Below, one piece after another: positions 16,201 through 25,028 of a DNA stretch of 64,000 nt. Source of the stretch: Neorhizobium petrolearium (GTDB lineage Bacteria; Pseudomonadota; Alphaproteobacteria; Rhizobiales; Rhizobiaceae). The notes beneath the pieces were generated by a model. That model ran no database searches. It was not told the origin of the DNA and saw only the letters and a list, made by a program, of their open reading frames with translations. The stretch's first letter is position 1, and every line of letters starts with the position of its first letter. Position numbers and translations under genes: made by a program. The DNA lies in the NCBI RefSeq assembly GCF_017873175.1, contig NZ_JAGGJW010000013.1, positions 1 through 64,000 on the forward strand, written 5' to 3'.

Positions 16201-18048
16201 GTGACGATTCAGTCGCCTGTCATGGCCGAATTCGCGCCCAACCCGCAATTTCATCGGGAGGGTTTGGCCGATCTTTGCGGCCAGTGGGGCTTTGCTTTTG
16301 ACGACGCCGATCGCGGCATGCTGGAAGGCTGGTGGAAACGAGCCGATGTCTTCGACAAGGCCATCACAGTCCCTTATCCGCCGGAATCGAAACTCTCCGG
16401 GGTCGGTGCTTCCGGCTTTCATCCGGTGATCTGGTACCATCGCACTTTCCAAACCCGAAAGTTGGAACGCGATGAGCGCCTGTTTCTCCATTTCGGAGCT
16501 GTCGATTATGCTGCAAGCGTCTGGGTCAATGGCCAATGCGTGGCGACCCACCGCGGTGGCCATGTGCCGTTTTCCGCCGACATCACCGGTGTATTGAATG
16601 GTGAAGGCGAGCAGACGGTCGTCGTCCGGGCGGAAGATCAGCCGCGGGACGTCCGGGTCCCGCGCGGCAAGCAGGACTGGCTCGAAGACCCCCACGCCAT
16701 CTGGTATCACCGCACCAGCGGGATTTGGCAGCCTGTCTGGCTGAGCATAGTGCCGGCCCTGCATTTCACCGATATCCATTTCGTCCCCGACCTCACCAAT
16801 GCCCGGGTCCGTTGCGAGGTCCGGCTCAATGCCGCGCCGATCGAACCGACCCGGCTGACGTTGAAATTCGGCGTGAGGGGAAAGTCTCTCGCCGAACAGA
16901 GCGTCATGCTGGCCGATAGCGAACTGTGCTTTGATATCTCGATTCCGCAGATCGAGCACGGGACCTATCGCGATCACCTTCTCTGGACGCCGGAGAAGCC
17001 GAACCTCATTGACGCGGAGATCATCCTCGAAGGAAAGATGCCGGACCGGGTGAAGAGTTATCTCGGCCTGCGCAGCGTGAGCGTCGGCAATCACCTCTTT
17101 CTACTCAATGAGCGTCCCTATTACCTACGCCTCGTACTCGGGCAGAATTACTGGCCGGAATCGCATCTCGCCGCACCCGGTGCAGACGCCTTGTGCAAGG
17201 AGGTGGAGCTCATCAAGTCCATGGGCTTCAATGGCGTACGCGTTCATCAGAAGATCGAAGATCCGCGTTTCCTCTATTGGTGCGACGTGCTGGGCCTGCT
17301 TGTCTGGGAGGAGATGCCGAGCGCTTATGCTTTTTCCAGTTCCATGATGGAGCGCTTGTCCCAGGAATGGATGGAGGCGATCCGCCGCGACAAGAGCCAC
17401 CCATGCATCGTCGCCTGGGTTCCGCTGAATGAAAGCTGGGGCGTCTCTCATATCGCCACGCGCGAGGATCAGGCACATTTTGCATCCGCGCTCTATCATA
17501 TGACCAAGGCGCTCGATCCGAGCCGCCCCGCGATCTCCAATGACGGTTGGGAACTGGTCGAAAGCGATATCTGGTCGGTCCATGACTATGCCCCCGATGG
17601 CGAAGGGCTGAGCAGCCGTTTCCACAATCGGGAGGACATGGAGGCTATGCTGAAGGGGATGGGACCAGCGCGCCGTCGTCTTGTTCTCGGCGGACGGGAA
17701 CTCGGCGACAGACCGGTCATGCTGACCGAGTTCGGCGGGTTGAGCTATACCCCGAAGCAAGGGGACAACTGGCATGGTTATTCCACCGTGAGCGATCCCC
17801 AGGAGTTCGAGGCTCGCCTGCGCGACCTGTTCCTGGCAATTGCCGCAAGCCCCAACCTGGCCGGCTACTGCTACACGCAGGTAACGGATACGGAGCAGGA
17901 GGCGAACGGACTGCTGACCGCCGCCCGCGTTCCGAAACTTCCCCTGGAAACCATCCGTGACATCACCACAATGCCTGCCGCCATCATGCCGCAGGAGAAG
18001 GTCGATAACGCCCGTCGCCTGGCGCGCAAGGCCGCCGGTCACGAATAA
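16201..18048 (+). CDS. Glycoside hydrolase family 2 enzyme
   Basis: A 615-residue GH2 glycosidase (beta-galactosidase/beta-glucuronidase clan). The order is a sugar-binding jelly roll (RLFLHFGAVDYAASVWVNGQ), an immunoglobulin-like domain, then a TIM barrel. Catalytic residues are in place: Glu411 in PLNESWG as acid/base and Glu510 in LTEFGG as nucleophile. There is no signal peptide, so it acts in the cytosol on imported oligosaccharide. The start is the GTG at 16201, preceded by GGAGGAGG; the later ATG lacks such a site. It heads an operon with two permeases, a binding protein, a sulfatase and an ATPase, suggesting a sulfated glycoside. The exact sugar is unknown. Confidence 0.88.
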   Translation: MTIQSPVMAEFAPNPQFHREGLADLCGQWGFAFDDADRGMLEGWWKRADVFDKAITVPYPPESKLSGVGASGFHPVIWYHRTFQTRKLERDERLFLHFGAVDYAASVWVNGQCVATHRGGHVPFSADITGVLNGEGEQTVVVRAEDQPRDVRVPRGKQDWLEDPHAIWYHRTSGIWQPVWLSIVPALHFTDIHFVPDLTNARVRCEVRLNAAPIEPTRLTLKFGVRGKSLAEQSVMLADSELCFDISIPQIEHGTYRDHLLWTPEKPNLIDAEIILEGKMPDRVKSYLGLRSVSVGNHLFLLNERPYYLRLVLGQNYWPESHLAAPGADALCKEVELIKSMGFNGVRVHQKIEDPRFLYWCDVLGLLVWEEMPSAYAFSSSMMERLSQEWMEAIRRDKSHPCIVAWVPLNESWGVSHIATREDQAHFASALYHMTKALDPSRPAISNDGWELVESDIWSVHDYAPDGEGLSSRFHNREDMEAMLKGMGPARRRLVLGGRELGDRPVMLTEFGGLSYTPKQGDNWHGYSTVSDPQEFEARLRDLFLAIAASPNLAGYCYTQVTDTEQEANGLLTAARVPKLPLETIRDITTMPAAIMPQEKVDNARRLARKAAGHE

Positions 18049-18076
18049 CCGAATAGATGTTGCGGGAGGCGACAGG

Positions 18077-19024
18077 ATGGAGACGGTACAGACATCCCGA
18101 TTGTTTTTCAGGCGCAAGCCAGTATCGGTCGATGCACTTGCGCCGTCTCACCGTGGAGAGGCTCGCACCGCCTTCGTCTTTCTTCTGCCATGGCTGTTGG
18201 GGCTGATCTTTCTGACCACGCTTCCGATGGCTGGCTCCTTCGTCCTGAGCTTCAGCCACTACGACCTTCTTTCTCCGCCACAGTGGATCGGGCTGGAGAA
18301 TTACGAGCGTCTCCTCGCACACGATCCCCGCTATCTGAAATCCCTAGAGGTGACGACGACCTATGTGCTCGTATCGGTGCCACTCTCCATCGCAATGGCG
18401 CTGGTGATCGCGGTCGCATTGTCGCAACAGACACCCACCGCCAATCTCTTTCGCGGCATCTTCTATTTGCCCTCGCTGCTCGGCGGCAGCGTCGCAGTCG
18501 GCGTGCTGTGGCGCCAGATCTTCGGCGGCAACGGGCTCGTCAACATGATGCTCGGCGGCCTTGGTTTCCAGACCACCAGTTGGATCGGTGATCCGCGCTA
18601 CGCGCTCTGGATACTCATTATTCTTCACATCTGGCAGTTTGGTGCGCCCATGGTGATCTTTCTCGCCGGCGTGCGACAGATCCCAAAGGAAATCGTCGAT
18701 GCCTCGATCATGGACGGTGCAAGCCCCGTGCAGCGGTTTTTCCGTATCACGTTGCCGCTTCTGAGCCCGCTGATCCTTTTCAATCTCGTCATGCAGACGA
18801 TCAACGCCTTCCAGGCCTTCGTACCGGCATTCGTGATCAGCGACGGTACCGGCGGACCGATCGACTCGACGCTTTTCTACACGCTCTACCTGTACGTCGA
18901 AGGCTTCCGGAACTTCCGTATGGGGTACGCGATGGCGATGGCCTGGGTACTGCTCGCGATCATCGCCGTCTTCACCGCGATCTCTTTCTACGCCTCACGC
19001 TTCTGGGTCCATTACGAGAGCTGA
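18077..19024 (+). CDS. Sugar ABC transporter permease, MalF/UgpA-like
   Basis: A 315-residue inner-membrane permease with six predicted helices, starting at FVFLLPWLLGLIFLTTLPMA. The cytoplasmic EAA loop is visible as EIVDASIMDGASPVQRFFRI, the site that docks on the ATPase. Length and helix layout fit the MalF/UgpA group of carbohydrate uptake family 1. Start 18077 has GGGAGG upstream. It lies 28 bases after the GH2 gene and five bases before the second permease, so all are co-transcribed. Confidence 0.9.
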   Translation: METVQTSRLFFRRKPVSVDALAPSHRGEARTAFVFLLPWLLGLIFLTTLPMAGSFVLSFSHYDLLSPPQWIGLENYERLLAHDPRYLKSLEVTTTYVLVSVPLSIAMALVIAVALSQQTPTANLFRGIFYLPSLLGGSVAVGVLWRQIFGGNGLVNMMLGGLGFQTTSWIGDPRYALWILIILHIWQFGAPMVIFLAGVRQIPKEIVDASIMDGASPVQRFFRITLPLLSPLILFNLVMQTINAFQAFVPAFVISDGTGGPIDSTLFYTLYLYVEGFRNFRMGYAMAMAWVLLAIIAVFTAISFYASRFWVHYES

Positions 19025-19029
19025 CAGAG

Positions 19030-19890
19030 ATGAGCACGATCACGGATATCAACACCGCTTTTCCGATCCGCCGTCTCATCCGCGTCGGCCTGCTTGCCGC
19101 CGTTGCACTGTTGATGAGTTATCCGCTGCTCTGGCTGGTATCGAGCTCTTTCAAACCGGAAAGCATCATCTTCAGCGATGCGGGCTTCGATCTCAACCAC
19201 TTCACCCTCCAGAATTATATCGAAGGCTGGAACAAGCTCGGAATGCCGTTCGGCGTCTTCATGCTGAATTCGGCGTTTATCTGCCTGCTTGCAATCGTCG
19301 GGAACCTCTTTTCCTGTTCGCTCGCTGCCTATGCCTTCGCCAGGCTGCAGTTTCCCTTTTCCAGGACGGCCTTCGCGATCATGTTGGTGACCCTGATGCT
19401 GCCGATGCATGTCACCATCCTGCCGCAATATATCGCGTTCCAGAGCGTCGGCGCCGTCAACACGGTTCTGCCTCTGGTTCTGCCGAAGTTCTTCGCTGTC
19501 GACGCCTTCTTCATCTTTCTGCTTGTCCAGTTCATTCGCGGCATTCCACGCGATCTGGACCAGGCGGCCGAAATGGACGGCTGCAACAAGTACCAGATCT
19601 TCTGGTACATCATCTTTCCCGTCTGCCGTCCGGCTCTGGTTCTCGTTGCCATCTTCTCGTTCCTCTGGACCTGGAACGACTTCTTTTCGCAGCTCATCTA
19701 CTTGAGCTCGGCCGAGAACTACACGGCGCCGCTGGCTCTCAACCTGTTCATCGATGCGACGAGCGGCGAATCCGCCTGGGGCATGCTCTTTGCGATGTCG
19801 CTGATAACCCTGCTGCCGCTGTTCGTGCTGTTCATGCTGTTCCAGCGGCAGCTCGCTGAGGGCATCGCGACGACTGGCCTCAAGGGCTAG
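19030..19890 (+). CDS. Sugar ABC transporter permease, MalG/UgpE-like
   Basis: A 286-residue partner permease with six helices, from LIRVGLLAAVALLMSYPLLW onward. The EAA loop DLDQAAEMDGCNKYQIFWYI is present. It pairs with the preceding permease to form the membrane channel, driven by the ATPase at 22780. The gene begins six bases after the previous stop and ends about 50 bases before the binding-protein gene. Confidence 0.9.
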   Translation: MSTITDINTAFPIRRLIRVGLLAAVALLMSYPLLWLVSSSFKPESIIFSDAGFDLNHFTLQNYIEGWNKLGMPFGVFMLNSAFICLLAIVGNLFSCSLAAYAFARLQFPFSRTAFAIMLVTLMLPMHVTILPQYIAFQSVGAVNTVLPLVLPKFFAVDAFFIFLLVQFIRGIPRDLDQAAEMDGCNKYQIFWYIIFPVCRPALVLVAIFSFLWTWNDFFSQLIYLSSAENYTAPLALNLFIDATSGESAWGMLFAMSLITLLPLFVLFMLFQRQLAEGIATTGLKG

Positions 19891-19910
19891 GTCCGGCGGA
19901 ACGCGTGATT

Positions 19911-19946
19911 ATGAGGAGGAATGAAATAATGAGGAGGAGTGAAATG
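19911..19946 (+). repeat. Tandem duplication of a ribosome-binding site and start
   Basis: Two 18-base units, 19911-19928 and 19929-19946, match at 16 of 18 positions and each contain ATGAGGAGGA. The second unit's GGAGGAG precedes the true start ATG (19944) of the binding-protein gene. The unit is 18 bases, so the frame is kept; the first unit also offers an ATG followed after one codon by TAA. It may change initiation efficiency. Confidence 0.7.
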
Positions 19947-21236
19947 AGTTCAAGGAAATCCGGCCTTTCCCTCGACCGGCGGCAATTGCTGAAAGTCAGC
20001 GTCGGCGGCGCGGTCGCCCTTTGGCTTGGGCTCGGCGAGCAGGCTCTTGCCGCGAATGGCAGGATGAAGGTATCCTGGTATGGAGGGCAGGATACCCACG
20101 AGCGCATGCAGAAAGCGCTCAAGCTGTTTACCGAGAAAAATCCCGACATCCCGACTACGGTCGAATTCGCGCCTTTCAACGAGTTCTGGGACCGCTTGCC
20201 GGTGCAATATGCCGGCGGCGGGGCGCCGGACATGCATCGGCACTCGATGACCTATCTCTACAGCTACATCAAGCGCGGGCTGCTTGCCGATCTTGCTCCC
20301 TACATCGGCTCGACCATCGACATCTCCCAGCTCTATCCTGGTGTTGTCGATATCGGGACGATGAACGGCAAGACCAATGCAATCGGCAACAATCAGATCG
20401 CGTTCGCGCTTTTCTACAACAAGGAAAAGCTGGACAAGGCCGGTGTTGCCGGCACGCTCGACAATCTGACGTGGGATGGCTTCCGCGAAATTTCCATCGC
20501 GCTCGGGAAGGCCGGCGGCGATCAACACTATGGTACCAATGACAGCGGCGGTGTGCTGGCATTTCTCGAATTGTTCGTAACCCAGCGCGGCAAGTCGCTG
20601 TATGCCGAAAACGCACTTGGCTTCGAACAGCAGGATCTCGTCGACTGGCTTGCCTTCTGGCAGTCCATGCGCGATGAGCAGGGTGCTCCGCCGCCTGCCG
20701 TTACCTCGGAAAGCGCCGGCTTTCAGAATGCGCCCATGGTGCGCGACATGGCGGCTATGCAGACCGGCTGGTGCCAGCAACTCGTCTTCTTCCAGGCGCT
20801 GATGAAGCAGGAACTCGGCATTCACGCCTGCCCAAGCCCGGCGGAAGGCCCCGACAATGGCCATCTCATCCGCGCGCTCGACTTCTGGGCCGTGCCGGCG
20901 CGTTCGAAGAACGTCGACAAGGCAGCAAAGCTCATCGATTTCCTGCTGAACGACGAGGAAGCAATCGAAATCCTGGGGCTGACGCTCGGCGGTCCGGCCT
21001 CGGACAAGGCTTCCGATATTCTGTCGAAGTCCGTCGACAAGACGAGCGTCATGGTTCTCGAATATCTGAAGGACCTGCGGGCTCATGCGTCGAAGAAGAC
21101 GCCGGGATGGATCGCCGGCCATGGGGAATTGGAATCACTCCTGAAACGCCTCAACGAGTCGATCGGCTTTGCCCAGGCGACACCCAAGGACGCTGCAGAT
21201 GAGTTCTTCTCGCAGGCGGTTTCTATCCTCAGATGA
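19944..21236 (+). CDS. Sugar ABC transporter substrate-binding protein
   Basis: A 430-residue periplasmic solute-binding protein of the carbohydrate family 1 type. The N-terminus has a twin-arginine-like signal (DRRQLLKVSVGGAVALWLGL, then an alanine-rich cleavage region). The mature protein starts like MalE/UgpB relatives (MKVSWYGGQDTHERMQKALK) and contains VQYAGGGAPDMHRHSM. Tat export of sugar-binding proteins is known in rhizobia. Start 19944 is preceded by GAGGAGG; a GTG at 19905 is less likely. It would capture the glycoside outside and pass it to the two permeases upstream. Confidence 0.9.
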   Translation: MSSRKSGLSLDRRQLLKVSVGGAVALWLGLGEQALAANGRMKVSWYGGQDTHERMQKALKLFTEKNPDIPTTVEFAPFNEFWDRLPVQYAGGGAPDMHRHSMTYLYSYIKRGLLADLAPYIGSTIDISQLYPGVVDIGTMNGKTNAIGNNQIAFALFYNKEKLDKAGVAGTLDNLTWDGFREISIALGKAGGDQHYGTNDSGGVLAFLELFVTQRGKSLYAENALGFEQQDLVDWLAFWQSMRDEQGAPPPAVTSESAGFQNAPMVRDMAAMQTGWCQQLVFFQALMKQELGIHACPSPAEGPDNGHLIRALDFWAVPARSKNVDKAAKLIDFLLNDEEAIEILGLTLGGPASDKASDILSKSVDKTSVMVLEYLKDLRAHASKKTPGWIAGHGELESLLKRLNESIGFAQATPKDAADEFFSQAVSILR

Positions 21237-21283
21237 CGTGATGACGGCGGGCGGTGCGTCCGCCGTCGCCCAATCAATGGAGC

Positions 21284-22783
21284 ATGTCCGTGAGTAGCAA
21301 ACCCAATATCGTGCTGATCATGACCGATCAGCAACGGGCCGACTTCTTCGCCTCCGAAGGTTTTCCCGTCGATACCATGCCGCGTGTCGAGGCGCTCGGC
21401 CGGTCGGGCATGCGCTTCCGCCGCGCCTACACACCGATGCCGACCTGCACACCCGCTCGCACCAGCCTGATGACCGGGCGTTTTCCCAAGGCGACGCGTG
21501 TCAAGCAGAACTGGTCGTCGCAAGAGAATGTAAGCTATGCTGTCGATCTGCCGCAGATTCTCCGCGCGGCCGGCTATACGGTCAACCTGGCCGGCAAGAA
21601 CCACAGTTATCTCGCTCCTGAGGATTTCGATTTCCATGGCGGTCCCTATAGCCACACGGACGGGCCCACGAACGGTGCAATGCCGCTTGCGAAGGAGTTC
21701 GACAAATGGCTCTTCGATCTCGACCATCATGTCTCGGCTGAGCCGACGCCGTTCCCGCTGGCAACCCAGCTTTGCTCCCGCATTGTCGACGACGCCATAC
21801 GTTGCGTCGACGACAATAGGGAAAAGCCCTTTTTCCTTTGGCTTTCCTTGCCGGAACCCCATAATCCGTATCAGGCGCCGGAACCCTACTTTTCCATGTT
21901 CCCGCCCGAGCAGATGCCCGGCCGTTCCGGTTCGCGCGAAACCGCCATTGCACGCGGAGGTCAGTGGCGATGGCTCGCCGATCTCTTCGAGGAAAAGCGC
22001 CCCGGTTATGATGCCGAATGGCGGCGTTATCGTGCGGTCTATGCCGGGATGATCCGTATGCTGGACGATCAGATAGCCCGTTTTCTCGATCATCTCGATG
22101 CGAAGGGTCTCGCCGACGATACTGTCCTGATCTTCGTCTCCGATCATGGCGACTATGCCGGCGACTACGGTCTGCAACGGAAGGGTGCGGGCCTGCCGGA
22201 ATGCCTGATCCGCGTGCCGATGTTGTTCAGTGGGCCTGGTATCGTCGCGCAGGAGAACGGAACCGACTTCGTCTCGCTTGTCGACATCTTTCCGACCATC
22301 TGCGAGATGATCGGTTCGCCGATCCCCGCCGGCGTCCAGGGCCGCAGCCTCTGGCCGATGCTGACGGGGGCCGAATATCCGAAGCGCGAATTCGACAGCA
22401 TCTATTCCGAGCTGGGAATAGGCGACCTGCCTTATGGGCCGGGCGAACGGCCGGAGCTCCATTTTCCCTATGAGGGCCGAATGCTCGATGAACTGAATGC
22501 CGTGACACAGAGCGGAAACCTGAAGATGGTCCGCAAGGGCGATTTCAAGCTGACTTTCGATGTGATGGGCCGGGCCGAGCTATTCGATCTCAGCCGGGAC
22601 CCTGGCGAACTCCACGATCTTTACGGCGATCCGAGCCATGCCGCTAGGAAGGCGGAGATGCTCGAGGCCCTCCTCGTCTGGGCGATACGCACGGAGGACA
22701 GCCTCCCGCGCGCCAAATACATCCCCAAGGTCGCCAGGCACGGCTGGTACTGGCTGGGCGAGAATGCAGGAGCAGGACAATGA
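21284..22783 (+). CDS. Type I sulfatase
   Basis: A 499-residue formylglycine-dependent sulfatase. The opening NIVLIMTDQQRADFF carries the metal-binding aspartate, and PTCTPARTSLMTGR is the C-x-P-x-R signature, with Cys55 the residue converted to formylglycine. VSDHGDYAGDYGL supplies the second metal-binding site. There is no signal peptide, so desulfation would be cytosolic, matching the cytosolic GH2 enzyme. A formylglycine-generating enzyme must be elsewhere. It resembles choline- and aryl-sulfatase relatives, but position between transporter genes favours a sugar sulfate. Its stop overlaps the next start (ATGA). Confidence 0.88.
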   Translation: MSVSSKPNIVLIMTDQQRADFFASEGFPVDTMPRVEALGRSGMRFRRAYTPMPTCTPARTSLMTGRFPKATRVKQNWSSQENVSYAVDLPQILRAAGYTVNLAGKNHSYLAPEDFDFHGGPYSHTDGPTNGAMPLAKEFDKWLFDLDHHVSAEPTPFPLATQLCSRIVDDAIRCVDDNREKPFFLWLSLPEPHNPYQAPEPYFSMFPPEQMPGRSGSRETAIARGGQWRWLADLFEEKRPGYDAEWRRYRAVYAGMIRMLDDQIARFLDHLDAKGLADDTVLIFVSDHGDYAGDYGLQRKGAGLPECLIRVPMLFSGPGIVAQENGTDFVSLVDIFPTICEMIGSPIPAGVQGRSLWPMLTGAEYPKREFDSIYSELGIGDLPYGPGERPELHFPYEGRMLDELNAVTQSGNLKMVRKGDFKLTFDVMGRAELFDLSRDPGELHDLYGDPSHAARKAEMLEALLVWAIRTEDSLPRAKYIPKVARHGWYWLGENAGAGQ

Positions 22784-23889
22784 CCGCAATCAGCCTCAAG
22801 GATATCCGCAAGTCGTACGGCTCGCTGGAGGTGATCAGCAGTATCGACCTCGATATCGAACGGGGAGAGTTCGTCGTCTTCGTTGGACCGTCGGGTTGCG
22901 GAAAGTCGACGCTGTTGCGGATGATCGCGGGCCTCGAAGGTATCAACTCGGGCGACCTTATGATCGGAGACGTGCGCGCCAACGACGTACCTCCTTCCCA
23001 GCGCGGCATCGCCATGGTCTTCCAGTCTTATGCGCTCTATCCGCATATGGATGTCCACGACAATCTCGCGTTCAGTCTGAAGATCGCTCATGTCGACAAG
23101 GCGGAGATCGACCGTCGCGTCCGGCTCGCCGCCGAGATGCTGCAGCTTGAACCCTATCTCAAGCGCCGCCCGCGCCAGCTCTCCGGTGGCCAGCGCCAGC
23201 GGGTCGCCATTGGCCGCGCCATCGTGCGCGAGGCCGAGGTCTTTCTGTTCGACGAGCCCCTGTCCAATCTCGATGCTGCGCTGAGGGTCGCCACCCGTAT
23301 CGAGATCGCCAGGTTGAAAGAACGACTCCCGGACACGACGATGATCTATGTCACCCACGACCAGATCGAGGCGATGACGCTGGCCGACCGGATCGTCGTC
23401 CTGAACGGCGGCCGCATCGAACAGGTCGGCCGGCCCGTCGAGCTCTACGACAGCCCCCGGAACGTGTTCGTGGCCGGCTTCATCGGCTCGCCGGCAATGA
23501 ACTTCCTGCCGGTCGATCTGGTGTTCGAGGGCGATGTGGCGCGCATCGAGCGTAGTGGCAAGCCCCTTGCGCTCGTTCGCTTCGCAGCCGGTGGCCGGAC
23601 AGGCTGCGAGCGAGGGACCCTCGGCATTCGGCCTGAGCATATGCGGATCGGCACGGCCGAGCAGGCACTGATTTCCGGGCCGGTCGATCTGGTCGAACAC
23701 CTGGGAGAGGTGACGATTGCCTATCTGCGGCTGTCCGACGATATTTCCGTAACCGTCAAGTTCGAGCGTACACGGGATTTGAAGAAAGGGGAGGTCCTGC
23801 ACCTGACCGCCGATCCGGCCGATCTTCACGCCTTCGATCAATCGGGCTTGGCGCTAGCTCGTCCAGGCGGCGTTGAGGCAAGTGCTTAG
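22780..23889 (+). CDS. Sugar ABC transporter ATP-binding protein, MalK/UgpC-like
   Basis: A 369-residue ATPase. Walker A is GPSGCGKST (near 37-45), the Q-loop is VFQSYALYPHM, the ABC signature is LSGGQRQRVAIGRA, Walker B is VFLFDEPLSNLD, and the switch histidine is in YVTHDQIEA. The C-terminal third is the OB-type regulatory domain of the MalK/UgpC group, with LGIRPEHMRIG. It energises the two permeases of the operon and is the last gene, overlapping the sulfatase stop by four bases. Confidence 0.92.
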   Translation: MTAISLKDIRKSYGSLEVISSIDLDIERGEFVVFVGPSGCGKSTLLRMIAGLEGINSGDLMIGDVRANDVPPSQRGIAMVFQSYALYPHMDVHDNLAFSLKIAHVDKAEIDRRVRLAAEMLQLEPYLKRRPRQLSGGQRQRVAIGRAIVREAEVFLFDEPLSNLDAALRVATRIEIARLKERLPDTTMIYVTHDQIEAMTLADRIVVLNGGRIEQVGRPVELYDSPRNVFVAGFIGSPAMNFLPVDLVFEGDVARIERSGKPLALVRFAAGGRTGCERGTLGIRPEHMRIGTAEQALISGPVDLVEHLGEVTIAYLRLSDDISVTVKFERTRDLKKGEVLHLTADPADLHAFDQSGLALARPGGVEASA

Positions 23890-24008
23890 ACAGGAGCCGG
23901 AGAGACGCCGCACAGGCGGAAAGCAGGCATGGCAAAGTTTCGATATTCCAACTGTCGTCAACCCGCCGTGAAATAGAGGATCGTTTCGCCACACCGGCAT
24001 CCGGCCGC

Positions 24009-24227
24009 TTAGCTGTTTTCCTTGCTGCGATAAATGTCCGGCAAGATGAAAATTTCGTCGGCGCGGCCGTATCCACCGTCCTTGACTTCCTCGATCAGGA
24101 CCATCGTATGCGGTCGCGCTGCCTCGCTGAAATATTCGATGAGCATGTCCGTTGCGCGGTGTACGATCTCTTCCTTCTGTGCGCGGCTAAGGGCGCCTTC
24201 CGGCGTCTTGATGTTCACGAATGGCAT
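24009..24227 (-). CDS. 4-oxalocrotonate tautomerase-family protein
   Basis: A 72-residue tautomerase. It begins MPFVNIKTPEGALS, so removal of Met exposes the catalytic Pro of the 4-OT family. HTMVLIEEV is the usual central strand. Most small members form hexamers and handle enol-keto substrates from aromatic degradation. AAGGAG precedes the start. It lies 25 bases after a broken SDR gene on the same strand. Confidence 0.85.
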   Translation of the reverse strand: MPFVNIKTPEGALSRAQKEEIVHRATDMLIEYFSEAARPHTMVLIEEVKDGGYGRADEIFILPDIYRSKENS

Positions 24228-24252
24228 GGAGTTTCTCCTTGTTCCTGAGGTA

Positions 24253-24928
24253 TTAGATCATGCCACCATTGGCGCGGATCACCTGACCGTTTATCCAGCC
24301 GCTTTGCGGGCTGGCGAGGAAGGCGACGACCGAGGCGATGTCATCCGGTTGGCCGAGACGGCCGAGCGGAATTGTCCGGGTGATGTTCTGCACCAATTCG
24401 TCGGACTTGCCCGTCATGAACATATCGGTTTCCACCGGGCCTGGTGCGACCGTGTTGACGGTGATCTTGCGCCGGCCGAGCTCCTTGGAGGCGACATGGG
24501 TCATGGCTTCGACGCCGGCCTTGCTGGCGGCGTAGGCGCCGTAGGACGGCCCATAAACGCCAACGACGCTGGAGGAAAAGTTGATGATGCGGCCGCCGTC
24601 GCGGAGCCGGCGGCCCGCTTCGCGAATGCCGCGGAACGTGCCGGTCAGGTTGATGGCAATATGCTGCTCGAAGGTTGCGTCATCCATGTCGGCAAGCGGC
24701 GTCGAACAGAGCGGCGGCAGCGGTCGGACTACCGATATCCGCCTGTACGGCAACCGCCTTGCCGCCGCTCCTTTCGATCTCGGCGACGGTCGCGTCGGCA
24801 GCCTCGCGGCCCGTCGCGTAGTTCACCACGACGGCGATGCCGTCTCTTGCGAGCCGGAGTGCAATGGCTCTGCCGATACCCTTCGATGCGCCGGTGACGA
24901 TCGCGACGCGTTGTCCGTTGGTAGTCAT
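24253..24928 (-). pseudogene. Short-chain dehydrogenase with internal deletion and frameshift
   Basis: The first part (from ATG 24928) has the SDR cofactor motif VTGASKGIGRAIALRLARDG and runs to VQADIGSPTAAAALFDA. The second part, in another frame, resumes at LADMDDATFEQHIAINLTGT and has the active-site sequence IINFSSSVVGVYGPSYGAYA with ASKAG, ending INGQVIRANGGMI. The frames meet near 24697-24703. About 25 residues including the NNAG structural motif are missing, so neither part can be a working SDR enzyme. The remaining sequence is otherwise well kept, suggesting a recent event (or an assembly error). Confidence 0.8.
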
Positions 24929-25028
24929 GGCAATTCTCCTTCGTTGATGAGCAAGAGATATTGCTGACACCAATCGAGAACAATTATGAGCGAATTGACA
25001 TGAGAATTCGTCTGTGGTGAACAAAGCC

